NCBI GenBank assembly: GCA_047967505.1
Contig: CM106538.1
Length of the DNA: 64,000 bases
Source of the DNA: Dipteris shenzhenensis
Lineage: Eukaryota; Polypodiophyta; Polypodiopsida; Gleicheniales
Reading direction: 5' to 3' (one strand)
The translations under genes and the position numbers were made by a program. This document shows, one piece after another, positions 10,561 to 21,748 of this stretch. Positions within the stretch are counted from its first letter, which is position 1, and every line of letters starts with the position of its first letter. The notes below the pieces were generated by a model, which did no database searches, was not told where the DNA came from, and saw only the letters and a list, made by a program, of their open reading frames with translations.

Positions 10561-11911
10561 TAAGCATCGTCTTTTGGGAAACCCAATAATTCATGGAACA
10601 AGTGGCTCTCATAGATCGCGTCAATGGTATGGTCAAAGTGGACCTGGACGTGCGAGGTGGTAGGTGAGTTAGGATCTACGTCAGATGTGATGGCAGAAAT
10701 GGAAAATGCCAAATGAGCCTTTTGCATCAAGTAAGAGAAGAGGAACTGTGAGATTATGCACATGTGACACACAAAATCAAGGACAATCTACATAGCTTGG
10801 GGAGTAATGCCCTCTACATTGTGGAGTGTGGCGATTGGCAAGTGGCAATTGTAATACCTAAAATCGCGAGCACGTCAAGCCAATAATGACAATCAAATAA
10901 TGGATAATTGTGATTCCTAGATCTTGGTGAGTGCGCTAGTGTGGGGGCTGTAAAGCGAAGCGGATGGGTGCAGCAAGTGGCAAACAATTGAGGGTGATCA
11001 CATAACAACCATGGTATGTGAGGATCAAGGAGAGTTGTTGAGACATGAGCCTCCCCTATGATGAATGTGCAAAATGGGCCAAAGAAAGGAGACCCATTAG
11101 CGGCTAGGCAACTAGTAGGAGGGGGCATATGCGACCCCGCAAAGATGCCACAAGGCACAAGACTATTGGCCCCATTGACAGGAAGGTCTAGGATTTGTTG
11201 TTGGACTGTTCATATCCCACAACAAGCAAGGAATGCTTGACTTACAAAAGATACACCTCCTTGCCTCAGTAGTACACCTCATAGAGCAGAGTTAATAGGT
11301 TGACCAGGTCATATCCGGTAACTGGTCCAAATCTGGATCAGATACAGGGTCAAAACAAGCCGGCGTGCTTGACCTCTGACACTTCTAGCCTCTTGAGCTA
11401 CTAAGGCCTAGCGATTACAACCACTATCTTCACTTCCTAACCCAGGACACCCCCTCTACTATATTGATACAACATTTCCTTCCCCTTGAGAAGAGTTGAT
11501 GTGCTTGCTAAATAATAGAAAATTGCTTTCTGAGTTTGCACACACTATTCCAAGTAGCATTCTAAATCATCTTTCCACTCCACTAAATATATTTGAATAG
11601 TTGTATAGCAAAACACGTTTGTTAAACATCAAGAATTCTGTATGCTCATGTGTAAGCACTAAAGGTTCAATCAAGTCTACAAAATTCTCTTTTTTGGTCA
11701 TACTGTCACCTTCAACTAGTCGTTTCTTTAGCAACTAACATGATACTGGATGCTCTCTCCATCCTTCTAGTAAGAATAACTTGTAAGCAAGCTTAACAAT
11801 ATCCATAAGTATTATAGACAGGCCTTAGGACACTTGCCAATCTTTAGGGTTTCAATTAGAGGAGGTACTCTCAAATGCACTTTCTCACCTTCTTCATATT
11901 CACGTTTTCTT
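10561..11911. other. Intronic sequence without recognisable genes
   Basis: Mixed sequence shows no coherent coding frame. A GC-richer portion at 10,600-11,400 contrasts with an AT-rich portion at 11,470-11,830, suggesting at least two repeat fragments of unknown type. Confidence 0.4.
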
Positions 11912-13110
11912 TGTTGGGATTATCAGGGTCACCTTCCCACCTGTAAGCTCCCAAATGAGGAGGAAATGGGGGTGGTGTACCAGCAGGATCTGAGAGATGC
12001 AAGGTGGGTAGAGACTACCATGGGGGAAGATCTGAGATGGTGTGCAGGGCTGCCACATGAGCAGCATGCAGCTGCCATGTGGGCGGCATGTACAGCAAGA
12101 ACAGGGCTGACCATATGCACATACCTGAGGGCTGGCTGTGGGACTGGAATGAGCCCAGCCATGAGCACAAATGGAGGGCACGAAGTGTGGAGCAGCAGCA
12201 GCAGTAGCAAGAAAAGGGGCTACAGGACTGCAGACAGCTGCAAGTCGGGGCAGTAGAACAAGACAGGGCATCTGACAGAACAGGTGCAGTCCGGCATCAA
12301 ATCGGGGACAGCTCCAGTCGACAGTCTGGGTCGGGCCAGTCTGCAGACTGGTCGGACATGCAGGGCTGGTCGGCTCTTTTTTTAGGGCACCTAGCCCTAT
12401 ATAGAGGGCCCACGCCCTGGACTTATTCATCCACTGTGCGTCACAGCAGGCTGTCTTGGAGGGCAGCAGGGAGGCCAGCAATCACTGTTCGTGAGCCTAA
12501 GATGTGCATCAGTCTGGAGCAGCAAAGGACACCATGCAACAGTGTTAGAAAACAGAGGTGGAGGTTGCTTGCTTCAGCCAACACAGCGGAAGAATATGAA
12601 AAAATCTGCCCTAAAACCACGTAGTGCTACTTCAAATCTCACTTCTTTCCTTAATGTGTGCAAGTGCATAGGGAGAGATGCAGACAGTTATTGAACTATG
12701 CTGATGAGAGTAGAAACAGCAAATATATATTGTTCCAAAGATGGACCAAAACCTTGTACAAAAGGTGTGCACAGTGTGCCACGTTCTAGCAGCTAAGGTG
12801 CTGCATAGATATGGACCCCTTTCATTCTCCTACCTCCTTGTGGCACCTTCAAAACATTGTCAGCCTGAATGCTCTCCTATAGCTTCCCTGGCTGCATAGT
12901 GATGTCCTGCAAAAAGACCTCCTTGCTGCTCCGGTGGAGGCACTGTTTGCACCTTTGACCTCCTTGCTGCTTCTGTCTGAAGCCAATGATGAGGTACAAG
13001 TCACCCTAATTCCCTGTGATGGCAGCATGTTGTGAGGCACTGTTGTGTCTCTGGACCTCCTTGCTGCTGTGTGCAGAGGCACCAAGGACCCTAAACACTG
13101 AATTAAGGCC
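11912..13110 (+). mobile_element. Non-autonomous LTR-like element, family 1 (plus copy)
   Basis: It starts TGTTGGGATTATCAGGGTCACC. A TATA-like TATATAGAGGG at about 12399 precedes CACTGTGCGTCACAG. At 12,540-12,665 is a segment (AGGTTGCTTGCTTCAGCC.., CACTTCTTTCCTTAATGTGTG) that recurs inverted at 13,716-13,575. Downstream, the word CCTCCTTGCTGCT is repeated at about 12,920, 12,960 and 13,055. There is no gag or pol similarity, so I treat it as a non-autonomous LTR element or LTR plus internal fragment. Confidence 0.5.
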
Positions 13111-13119
13111 TGCCTCTGC

Positions 13120-13716
13120 GCAGCCTTTGCCGCTGGCCCTAGTCCTGGTACCTGTCCCAACAGTGGGCCCTTCTGCCCACCATCTAGGGCCTGTAAGCAG
13201 CCTGTTCTTGCTGCCCACATGACAGCCTGCATGCTCCCATGTGGCAACCCTGTTCCCAGCGCATCTGCCACTGTGGCAGCCCCTTTCTCTGCCCACGTGG
13301 CATCTCTTATACCCTGCTGGTACACCTCCCCCATGTCCTCCTCATTTGGGGGCTCACAAGTGGGGAGGTGACCCCTAAAATCCCAACATACAGGCAGTCC
13401 AACCCGCAGATCACCTGGAGCAGTACCCTGTAGGGTCAGGGGAACTCTTGCAAACATTGCCTCACCATTAACTGTCCACCAAAGCAGCAAGGAGAAATGT
13501 TTGCAGGGCATCACTATGCAGCCCACTGAAGCTCTAGAAGAGCACACAGGCTGACAGATTGCAAGGTGCCAGCAGGCAATTGTACACATTAAGGAAAGAA
13601 GTGAGATTTGAAATAGCACTGTGTGGTTTCTGGGCATACATTTTACATAGCCTTCCGCTGCGGGTAGTCTTGGCTGTAGCAAGCAACCTCTACCTCTGTG
13701 GTTACTAACAACTTTG
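13120..13716 (-). mobile_element. Non-autonomous LTR-like element, family 1 (minus copy)
   Basis: Read on the minus strand it first gives internal sequence matching 12,540-12,665, then sequence matching 12,840-12,930, then an LTR start TGTTGGGATTTTAGGGGTCA at 13387 that aligns with 11912 onward (GAGCCCCCAAATGAGGAGG.., GGTGTACCAGCAGG). It is tail-to-tail with the plus copy, forming an imperfect inverted repeat. Confidence 0.5.
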
Positions 13717-13913
13717 GAAGGAGATCACTATCCACGTTTGTTGAAATTGACTTCTACATCTTAAGGACAGGTACCCTTGCGAGAAGGAGAGTGATCAAGT
13801 TTCAGACAGGTGTACTCCTAAGCCTTGATTTCCTTACCACGGCTAGTACACTGCCCATCCCAATCTTTGGGGAATCGGGTGAGCTAGACAGAAGTAACTA
13901 TCCTCTCTAAAAC

Positions 13914-14227
13914 ATGAAGATCCACAGCAAACCTGGTGGTTCAGACGATCTAGGAGATTACAATGGGAGTGGAGCTAAGGCCGCAAAATGATTATAGGGT
14001 AGTGGTGACACCAGCGGATACAAATGCAGTTACAGCGGCTACGAGATGCGAAGGCTGGCAGACACCGTGTATTCAGCATGGACCAGGCTGAAAGGCATGT
14101 ACGAGATCAACAACACGGCGGCCAAAATCCTCGACCTAGAAATCGGAACTCAATAACATGAGGATGGGGAGGGGGACATTCTGGAGGATCACAACACCAA
14201 AATGAAGGTGATGAGGGATCAACTGCC
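13914..14227 (+). pseudogene. LTR-retrotransposon gag-like fragment, 5-prime part
   Basis: After a degraded start, a coherent frame reads DTVYSAWTRLKGMYEINNTA, then AAKILDLEI, and later DHNTKMKVMRDQLP. This pattern (a Trp-x-x-Leu-x-x-Met-Tyr helix followed by a leucine-rich helix) is typical of retrotransposon gag of the UBN2 type. It contains at least one stop. The frame is cut by the LTR element at 14228 and resumes after 16444, since the 5-bp duplication CTGCC flanks that insertion. Confidence 0.5.
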
Positions 14228-14516
14228 TGTTGGAACACTGAAAGGAGAGAGTAGAGTTGACACAAAATCAGAATACTTGCTTATAGAATGAAGAAGAAAG
14301 AGGTCCTTAAGTAGGCACCTCATACAAGGTCACTGACATCACTGATGACCTCAAAGCTCCACAATCATCTCCTCAATCTGCTCCTAGATTCACTCAATCA
14401 TCCTATGTGGCTTTTCCACCACCTAACTGTGCTTGTGGGCACCTAACTGTGCCTCTAGCACTCACACATAGAAACATAAGGTGTGCCTGAGGCATACACC
14501 TTGAGATATCCCAACA
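14228..14516 (-). repeat. 3-prime LTR of the young LTR element
   Basis: This 289-bp LTR is identical to the copy at 16151-16439 except at 14444 (T here, G at 16367). It is flanked on the outside by target duplication CTGCC. Confidence 0.95.
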
Positions 14517-14890
14517 AACCCCCCCTCAAGGGAATGCCTCAAGCTATGTCAAGGATACATCTAGTCTCATAGTTTCTCATGCCATCTCATGGTGGTCAAG
14601 GATAAATCTATGGCTAGGTTCTCATGCTAGCAAGGGTTTCCTTGGGTGTAAGGTAAACAGAAAGGGATACAAACAGACCTTCCAATGGTTCTCTCTCCTA
14701 CATGTACATGCACACAATGTCTGTAGGAGGTACCATGGAACAAACATACACATGGCCTACATCATAAGGTGACCAGAGGTGTTTACAAACACACACAACA
14801 CAATAATTTATTTTCATTCATTTTGGAGGACTATCCAGGCTGAGTACCTTGACATAAAAAGAGAGATCTGGAGCATACATAGAGATGAGT

Positions 14891-15292
14891 TTAAAATGCA
14901 TAATCTTCATGGGATGCCTCATCTTGTGGAGGCAAAATATCCATGTCAAGGCAAGGTCTTACCACATGGGCAGTGTCTAGTGCCTTATAAGATGGTACTA
15001 TGATAGAACAAGTGGATCTGAAAGTCATATCCTTCAAGAGAACAATTATCTTGTCATCTCCATAGTTGTGTAGAGAAGCATATCTTAAGTATCTGAGCTT
15101 CATCTTTTTCTTGTACTTGGAGTCAAATAAAAGTGCCATGAGAGGGTAGATCTCTGTAGTTGCTTCCTTTTTGGCAACCATTGTTTTGGCAATCTTCAAC
15201 AAGGAAGTCAGGTTGGCATTTTCATCCTTTGTAGCATAACAAGACATTGCTTTATGTTTTGGCTTTTCACATATTTTGCATAAGCAAGCCAT
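14891..15292 (-). CDS. Hypothetical 133-residue ORF inside the young LTR element
   Basis: This is the longest open frame in element sense. It begins MACLCKICEKPKHKAM with a Cys-x2-Cys pair, is lysine-rich in the middle (KYKKKMKLRYLRYASL), and ends acidic. I do not recognise it as gag, protease, integrase or RT. It could be captured host sequence, a decayed gag or chance. The gene-like composition makes it worth a search, but function is unknown. Confidence 0.3.
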   Translation of the reverse strand: MACLCKICEKPKHKAMSCYATKDENANLTSLLKIAKTMVAKKEATTEIYPLMALLFDSKYKKKMKLRYLRYASLHNYGDDKIIVLLKDMTFRSTCSIIVPSYKALDTAHVVRPCLDMDILPPQDEASHEDYAF

Positions 15293-16150
15293 GAGAGGCT
15301 CTAACCCAAGTATTGGGTAGTGTCTTCTCTCTTACAGGGCTTAGAATAACAACTGAAATGCTTCAAAATATAAGCATTTAATGTAGCAAATAGTAGTGAC
15401 TAGATTTCAAACAATGATGCTTCCTTTTACATGCTTCATAGAAGTGGATGAAATGAACACTTTCCAATCACAACCAGGTCTAGCAAATCAAAGAAAAACT
15501 GAAGCAACACTTGTAATGAAGTTATTGAAAACTTCAAAAGACCAGAAATGCTAGAGTAGCATTTTATGTAGCATCATCTTCAAAACTTGTCCAAAACTGT
15601 CAAAAATGAAAAGCTGAACTTGGAGGGCTTGTAGCTCACTCTTCAAAGCAAGGAAAAGAGGGCTTTTTGAAGCAAAAGAAAGCTCATATACCAGAGAAGG
15701 TCCAGCACAGAGGTTGGACGAAATGGTGCGCACTTTTGCCCGGGAGAGTTGCTACAGGCTGAAACTGAGTTTTGACGATTTCTCCCTCGTTACTGAACCA
15801 AATGACTTGAAAAATGGCTCAAAATCTTCGTCTTGAGGTCGCCCATCTACTCCTAAGAGGGCTCAGGCAATGGCGGAGCAGGCAGGGAGTATTGAGCAAC
15901 AGAAGAAATTCGCTGTTTGGAGAATGGCAGCCACCACAGACGTTTTTTCTTCAATTGCTTGCAAGTGGAAGTTCGCCCATACTAGAGGAGTTTCCAGCTC
16001 AGAGGGTTTGGGCAATGGTTGTTTGTAGGTGGAGAACCAAGCTCTCAAAGATTTTGGGAAGAAAGAGAAAAATGGAGAAGAAGAAGATGAAGAAGAAGAT
16101 GATGATGTGGCAGAAATGGGCTCAAGGGGGATCAAATGGCTCTGATACCA

Positions 16151-16439
16151 TGTTGGAACACTGAAAGGAGAGAGTAGAGTTGACACAAAATCAGAATACT
16201 TGCTTATAGAATGAAGAAGAAAGAGGTCCTTAAGTAGGCACCTCATACAAGGTCACTGACATCACTGATGACCTCAAAGCTCCACAATCATCTCCTCAAT
16301 CTGCTCCTAGATTCACTCAATCATCCTATGTGGCTTTTCCACCACCTAACTGTGCTTGTGGGCACCGAACTGTGCCTCTAGCACTCACACATAGAAACAT
16401 AAGGTGTGCCTGAGGCATACACCTTGAGATATCCCAACA
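16151..16439 (-). repeat. 5-prime LTR of the young LTR element
   Basis: This is the 289-bp partner LTR. The methionine primer site follows it immediately at 16150-16137, which fixes the element's orientation as minus. Confidence 0.95.
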
Positions 16440-16444
16440 CTGCC

Positions 16445-17040
16445 AGCAATTGGTCAGCAGACGGATTCGGTGCAGATTGCTAGTGCATGTGCTTCTATAG
16501 GAAGAAGCTTGGGAGAGAGTATGACGGATCCTACAACAAAGCCTTTCTTTCACAGGACAAACGTAAGGGCATAGGGAAGGGCAACTTGCAAGCCTGGCAA
16601 TAGCAAGCCCAATGACAACAAGAAGAGGATTCATCTAATGGAAGAAAGAAAGAAAAAAATGCTCCAGTAGGAGATTTTACGAAGGACTGTAGAAAGAAGT
16701 AGGCTAACCACAAGGAAGGAGTCCAATCAAGAGTCAGAGGAGTTAAAGCCAAGGCCCAACTGTCAATGTAGTAACATAAACAGGAGAACAATCTTAGTAA
16801 CTCGGAGTGTCGCTGAGATTAGATATGCACATCTAGGTGTACCTCTGTGTACGTCTGACACTGAGATATAGTCTAATGAATCAGAGAGGGACCAAAGACC
16901 TTTGTGAAGGTGAAGGACAGCAATGTTTGCTCAGGTTATTTTGGGAAAGAAGCTGCATAAGGGAGGTATCTTTGAGACATCAAGAATCAGAGTCAGATGC
17001 ATGGAGGAACACTAAAGATGGCACTTACCGGGTTAACATG
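16445..17040 (+). pseudogene. Decayed retrotransposon gag continuation and linker
   Basis: The first bases continue the gag-like frame broken by the insertion. A basic stretch (LSQDKRKGIGKGN) near 16,540-16,590 is followed by sequence with several stops. It connects to the Gypsy protease region from about 17,040, so this could be the gag of the same Gypsy element, or of another element fused to it. Confidence 0.35.
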
Positions 17041-17138
17041 GATGTTGAGGCGGCAAAGCAAAGCAGTTTTGGGATCGCAAGGTTGAAGCGCTTCCCATCC
17101 GGATTCAGGCCTACACGGGAGCTCTTACATGTTATGTT

Positions 17139-20100
17139 ATGCATCTGGAGCATGTAGACTTGTTGATCGGGATAGAGTGGTTTAAAACCCACAATATTCA
17201 GATCGGATGGACGGAGCATACGCTTTCTTTTGTAGATAAGGACACCCAATTTTGTATTCAGTGTGATAAAATTCCCTCTTCTCAGGGACCTATTGTATCT
17301 GCGATGCAGCTTCGGAATAAATTAAACAATTCTCATTATGATGTCTATCAGTGTGTTTTGATTCCACTTTCTTCATTTGTTGTTTCTGTAATTAACAAAA
17401 ATGAATTAAGTGTGTTTGAACACCGTGAATTGAGAATTTTGTTAGATAGTTTTAAGGACGTATTCCCAGCTCAACTACCGGAAGGTTTACCTCCAGAACC
17501 GGCAGTAGATCATCGCATAGAATTAGTCCCAGGGACTCAACCTATCAGTGTACCACCTTATAGGATGAGCCAGGTAGAGGAGGATGAGTTAGCTACCCAG
17601 CTTCAGGATTACCTGAATATGGGCTATATCCGCCCAAGTAAATCACCTTGGGGTGCACCTGTCCTCTTAAGAAAGAAGAAAGATTCTTCCTGGAGAATGT
17701 GTATAGATTATAAACGATTAAATAAAGTCACAATTAAGAACCGCTATCCTTTACCTCGTTCCGATGATTTGATAGACCGTTTGGCCGGAGCGAAGTATTT
17801 CACTAAGATTGATTTACGTACGGGTTATCATCAAATCCGTATCTATGCTAAACACATAGATAGGACCGCATTCCGGACTAGGTATGGTCACTACGAGTTC
17901 CTCGTATTACCTTTTGGTTTGACCAATGCTCCTGCTAGATGATGAACGATTTGTTCAGGGATTTTTTGGGCAAATTTGTTGTAGTGTTCTTAGATGACAT
18001 CTTGATATATAGTAAAACGCTTGAGGATCACATAGGACACCTCCGGGTTGTCTTAGTTGTTCTAAGACAGCATAAGCTTTATGCCAAGATGAGTAAATGT
18101 GACTTCTTTATGAAGGAGATCATTTACTTAGGACACAAGATTTCTTCTGAAGGTATTAGCATTGATCTGGATCGTATCCAGAAGGTTTTAGAATGGCCTA
18201 TCCCTCAGACTGTGAAACAACTTCGTTCTTTCCTAGGATTTACGGTATTTCTTCGAAAATCTGTGCGTGATTATTCACATATCACGGCACCCCTGACAAA
18301 CATATTGAAAGGTCGTGGATGCAGGTCTACTCAGCTGATCCCTTGGAATGATGCAATGAACAAGGCTTTTGAAACCTTGAAGTTTTCTATCAAGGAAGCA
18401 CCCGTTCTTGCATTACCCGATCCTACCCGGCCTTATGTTTTAGAGGCCGATGCGAGCGATTATGCAATTGGGGCAGCTCTATTCCAAGAGGGCAGACCTG
18501 TAGCTTTCGAGAGTAAGAAGCTAGACGACACCCAATATCGTTGGCCCACACTAGAAAAGGAACTTTATGCTGTAGTGTATGCTCTTAAGGTTTGGAGACA
18601 CTACTTGTATGGTTCGAAGTTCCTTGTATTGACTGATAATCAGTCAATTAAGTATGTGTGTGATGGATCAGAATTGAGAGGAAGGAAAGCTACATGGGCA
18701 GAATTAATGCAAGATTTTGATTTCGAAATACGTTATCGCAAAGGTTCGTTGAATAATGTGACGGATGCCTTAAGTCGAGTTAAGTTTGTAAATGCTTTGT
18801 CATTTACAGAAATATCCTCAGACCTATTTCAATCCTTGAGAGGGCTATACGCAACTGATAGTCATTTCAGTTCTTATTGGCAGAGAGTCCAGGATGGGAG
18901 CTCCATGGTTGAACAAGACTCAGGGATTGTGCCACCTATGGTACAGGCGGCAGGAGGTCGGTGGATGATTAGGAACAGCTTGCTGTTCCGAAATGAAAAG
19001 ATTTGTGTGCCTGATGTTCTGGACCTTAAATCCAAGATTCTCTGGGAGTCTCATGATGCTCCTAGTACTGGACATCCAGGTATACATAGCACTCTGTCTC
19101 TTGTGAAGCATACCTTTTATTGGCCTAAGATGCATGCATTTATTGAGAACTATGTAGTAGGTTGCCGCGTTTGTCAGGTTACTAAGGCCGAACGCCTTAG
19201 AAGCGCGGGCTTATTACAGCCATTACAGATTCCAGGTAATAAATGGGAAAGTATTTCCATGGATTTTATTACTGGTTTGCCTCGAACGCGCAAGGGTCAT
19301 GACTCCATTTGGGTCATAGTAGACCGTTTGACAAAAATGGCTAGATTCTTACCTACTAGAACAACTATTTCAGCTGTTCAACTGGCTCACGAGTTTGTGG
19401 ACCACTTGTTTAAGCTGTATGGTTTGCCATCTGACATAGTCAGTGACAGGGACTCAAAGTTTACAAGTAACTTTTGGACACTTGTATTTGAGAAGTTGGA
19501 AACTACTTCCTCGGATCATGCACAATCCGATGGCAGTACAGAGAAGGTCAACCAGTTGGTTGAAGACATGCTTCGGGCATATGTATCTAAGAGACACTCT
19601 TCATGGGAAGATTATCTACCTATGATTGAATTTGCTTACAACAGTGCAAAGCATTTACAGTCCTTTTATGCTTATGTACGGGTTTCAACCTAAGTCACCA
19701 GTTATGGTTGGATTAAAAGGGATTCAAAATGATGCTGCTAAGAACTTCTTGCTAGATATGCAGGAAATGTTGCAGTTTACCAAGGAGTCTATTAGAAGTC
19801 CCCAAGATCGGGACAGATTTTATGCTAATAGACATCGTTCACCTAGAGAGTTCTCTGAAGGAACGATGGTATATTTGCGAATTCCTAAGGAATCCAAGAG
19901 CCTAAGTACTGGTTTGGTTCCGAAATTATCCCCCAGATACTATGGTCCTTTCAAGGTCATTAAAAGAATTGGACCAGTTACATATCGACTAGAATTGCCT
20001 CCTGATGTTAAAGTACATCCAGTCTTTCATGTCAGTAGACTGAAAGAAGTCTTGGGTGCAGATGATCAACTTGTTTCTTCTCGTGAGATTATAGAAGTTA

Positions 20101-20294
20101 CAGATTTGACTTTTATTCCTCACGAACCTGAGTGTATTCTTGAATTTCGTGAAAGACAGATTCGTAATCGTACTATCACGGAATACAAGATTAAGTGGAA
20201 GGATCGTGTTGAGGAGGATGCAACATGGGAGACATTACAAAACCTCCAACGAACATTTCCAGATTTCTTAGCGAACTCAGGAGTGAGTTCTTAG
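17139..20294 (+). pseudogene. Gypsy pol polyprotein (RT, RNase H, integrase, chromodomain), frameshifted
   Basis: RT motifs in order are [20 protein letters not shown] (17,650), [42 protein letters not shown], then VVFLDDILIYS with the catalytic pair near 17,995. RNase H shows LEADASDYAIGAALF and LTDNQSIKYV. Integrase shows the HPGIHST..CRVCQVTK zinc-binding segment, WESISMDFITGLPRT, IVSDRDSKFTSNFW and a TEKVNQ glutamate; the segment before that glutamate is altered relative to typical Gypsy integrases. The C-terminus has [31 protein letters not shown] and a chromodomain ([16 protein letters not shown], 20,180-20,235), placing it in the chromovirus lineage. Three open segments in two frames carry it. 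Confidence 0.9.
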
Positions 20295-20307
20295 AGGAGG
20301 GGGAGTA

Positions 20308-20585
20308 TGTCATGTGCACGGATTGGTATCTGACGTGTACCAGGTACACAGGACTAGCTCAGGTTAGCCTGGGGTTGCTTAGAGCTAGGCAGGCTTGATT
20401 CTCGGGTTGAGTGGCAAGGGTACGAACTATTTATAGGTCTTCGCTATTTTTGGCGCTCGGGGCCCGAGTCTATAAAAGAGGCCCAGGGGGTTCAGTTCTC
20501 AGTGAGCAGTTGGGAGCAAGTCTCGTTCCCAGGTGCCAGGTCTGATCCTGGATTGAGTCGCGGACGCGCGCCTGCATCTTAGCGT
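20308..20585 (+). repeat. Truncated 3-prime LTR of the Gypsy element
   Basis: It begins TGTCATGTGCACGG after the polypurine tract and contains TATAAAAG at 20471. It loses its natural end at 20585, where sequence becomes identical to Copia LTR (AGTTAGTGGGTTAGTATGG). Confidence 0.7.
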
Positions 20586-20716
20586 AGTTAGTGGGTTAGT
20601 ATGGTTTTGTCACTTGGACAAAACCATCTCCTTACTTGTACCTGCCTAATCTCTTCTATTGCATTCTACGTTTTCCTCTCTTGCTCACTCTTGCTTCCTA
20701 CTCCCACATTCTCACA
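20586..20716 (+). repeat. Partial 5-prime LTR of the plus Copia element
   Basis: This 131-bp segment aligns with 26,545-26,674 with only scattered base differences. The first part of the LTR, including TGTTAGAATT, is missing and replaced by Gypsy LTR. Confidence 0.85.
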
Positions 20717-20718
20717 TT

Positions 20719-20730
20719 TGGTATCAGAGC
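20719..20730 (+). promoter_or_regulatory. Primer binding site (initiator Met tRNA type)
   Basis: TGGTATCAGAGC lies two bases after the LTR end, the standard priming site of plant Copia elements. Confidence 0.85.
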
Positions 20731-20767
20731 AGCTTGAGCTCTCGAACTTGCTCCTTACCAAGCTCCT

Positions 20768-21185
20768 TCAGTTCGTACTGCTCATGCTCCTGCTACTGTT
20801 GCATTCCGTCCATACGCCCGCAGCACTGCGTACAGCTCCCATCAGGGCACGCCATCCGTACAATCGCCATTCGTCCATACAGTCCGTACGACTGTACGGA
20901 ACTGCAATGAGCCCGTCCATGAAACGCTGCCCCCGTACAATTCTGTGCTGCCGTACAGTCCTGTCATCTGCCATACCATCCGTACAGCTCTTGATCCAGC
21001 GCTGTACAGTCCTGCAAAGCCTGTCCGCACAGCTTCGACCGTACAGCAGGCGCCTAAACATTCCGTACGCATCAGTACATCCCGTACACATTGCACCTTC
21101 AATCCCGTACCGTGCGTGGAAGTATGGCAACCGCTCGACCTACATCTGTAATGTGTCCGTACACACTGTCCGTACAGGCTGTACT
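20768..21185 (+). repeat. GTAC-rich leader of the plus Copia element
   Basis: I count 17 GTAC tetramers in about 420 bp, chiefly as CCGTACAG and CGTACGG words, in the untranslated leader between primer site and gag. The minus-strand copy shares the feature. Confidence 0.75.
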
Positions 21186-21748
21186 TTCGCATTGGGCTTT
21201 CGCAGTGGTTCTTCCTTGCAGGTGCATCTTGCAGGGTGATTTTTGGCAGCCCCATTTTGCAAATAGCCATTGTTTGGCTTGTACTCTGGAAGCACATTTG
21301 GGGCATTCTATTTGTTGCAGGCATTGCAGTCAGGTTGCAGAATCTGCTCCAAAAATTTGGGGCTTTTTAAGTTCTGCTTGCAATCTTGCAAACAAAATCT
21401 GGGGCTTTTGCAGATAATTGCAAAATTTGGGGCTTTTGGTCGATTTGCCATCTTTCTGTTGCAATTTCTTGAAGGAATTTGGGCTTTTGCATTTTAGATG
21501 CAATTTAGCAGTGGACAGATCATTTGGGAGCTTTGCAAGCAGTTTTGGACTCAGTTTGAGTCACATTGCAAACATTTGTTATTTTTTGCACATATATTTT
21601 GCAGATTTTGGGCATTTGCAGAGCATTTTGGTGCATTTCAAGCCTTTGACAGCAATTGTCATTTTGGGCAGAATTTTTGGCAGACTTTGGATGTGCATCT
21701 TACATCCCAGGAGTCTAGTTTGCTGCATTTTTTAGTTGTCTGGCAAAT

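Larger units (their letters stand above)
14228..16439 (-). mobile_element. Young non-autonomous LTR retrotransposon (LARD/TRIM-like)
   Basis: A complete element of 2,212 bp with LTRs at 16439-16151 (5-prime on the minus strand) and 14516-14228 (3-prime). The LTRs are each 289 bp, start TGTTGGGATATC, end TTCCAACA, and differ at one base (14444 versus 16367). The target duplication CTGCC is perfect at 14223-14227 and 16440-16444. The primer site TGGTATCAGAGCCA abuts the 5-prime LTR (16150-16137), complementary to initiator methionine tRNA. A polypurine tract, TTGAGGGGGGG, lies next to the 3-prime LTR (about 14528-14518). The 1.6-kb interior has no gag-pol, so movement must have depended on proteins supplied in trans. 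It sits in sense orientation inside intron 1. Confidence 0.92.
17040..20585 (+). mobile_element. Ty3/Gypsy chromovirus with truncated 3-prime LTR
   Basis: The order is end of protease ([17 protein letters not shown], 17,155), RT, RNase H, integrase and C-terminal chromodomain, followed by an LTR start at 20308 (TGTCATGTGCACGG) preceded by the purine tract GAGGAGGGGGAG. The LTR holds a TATAAAAG at about 20471. It is cut at 20585, where Copia LTR sequence begins. No 5-prime LTR is found. Two frame changes (near 17,940 and 19,660) disrupt the polyprotein. It lies in intron 1, antisense to the host gene. Confidence 0.9.

Noticed and set aside
12849-13682. 277-codon minus-strand ORF
   Set aside because: Long, but it crosses two inverted repeat copies and contains no recognisable domain. 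It is best explained by GC-rich repeat sequence.
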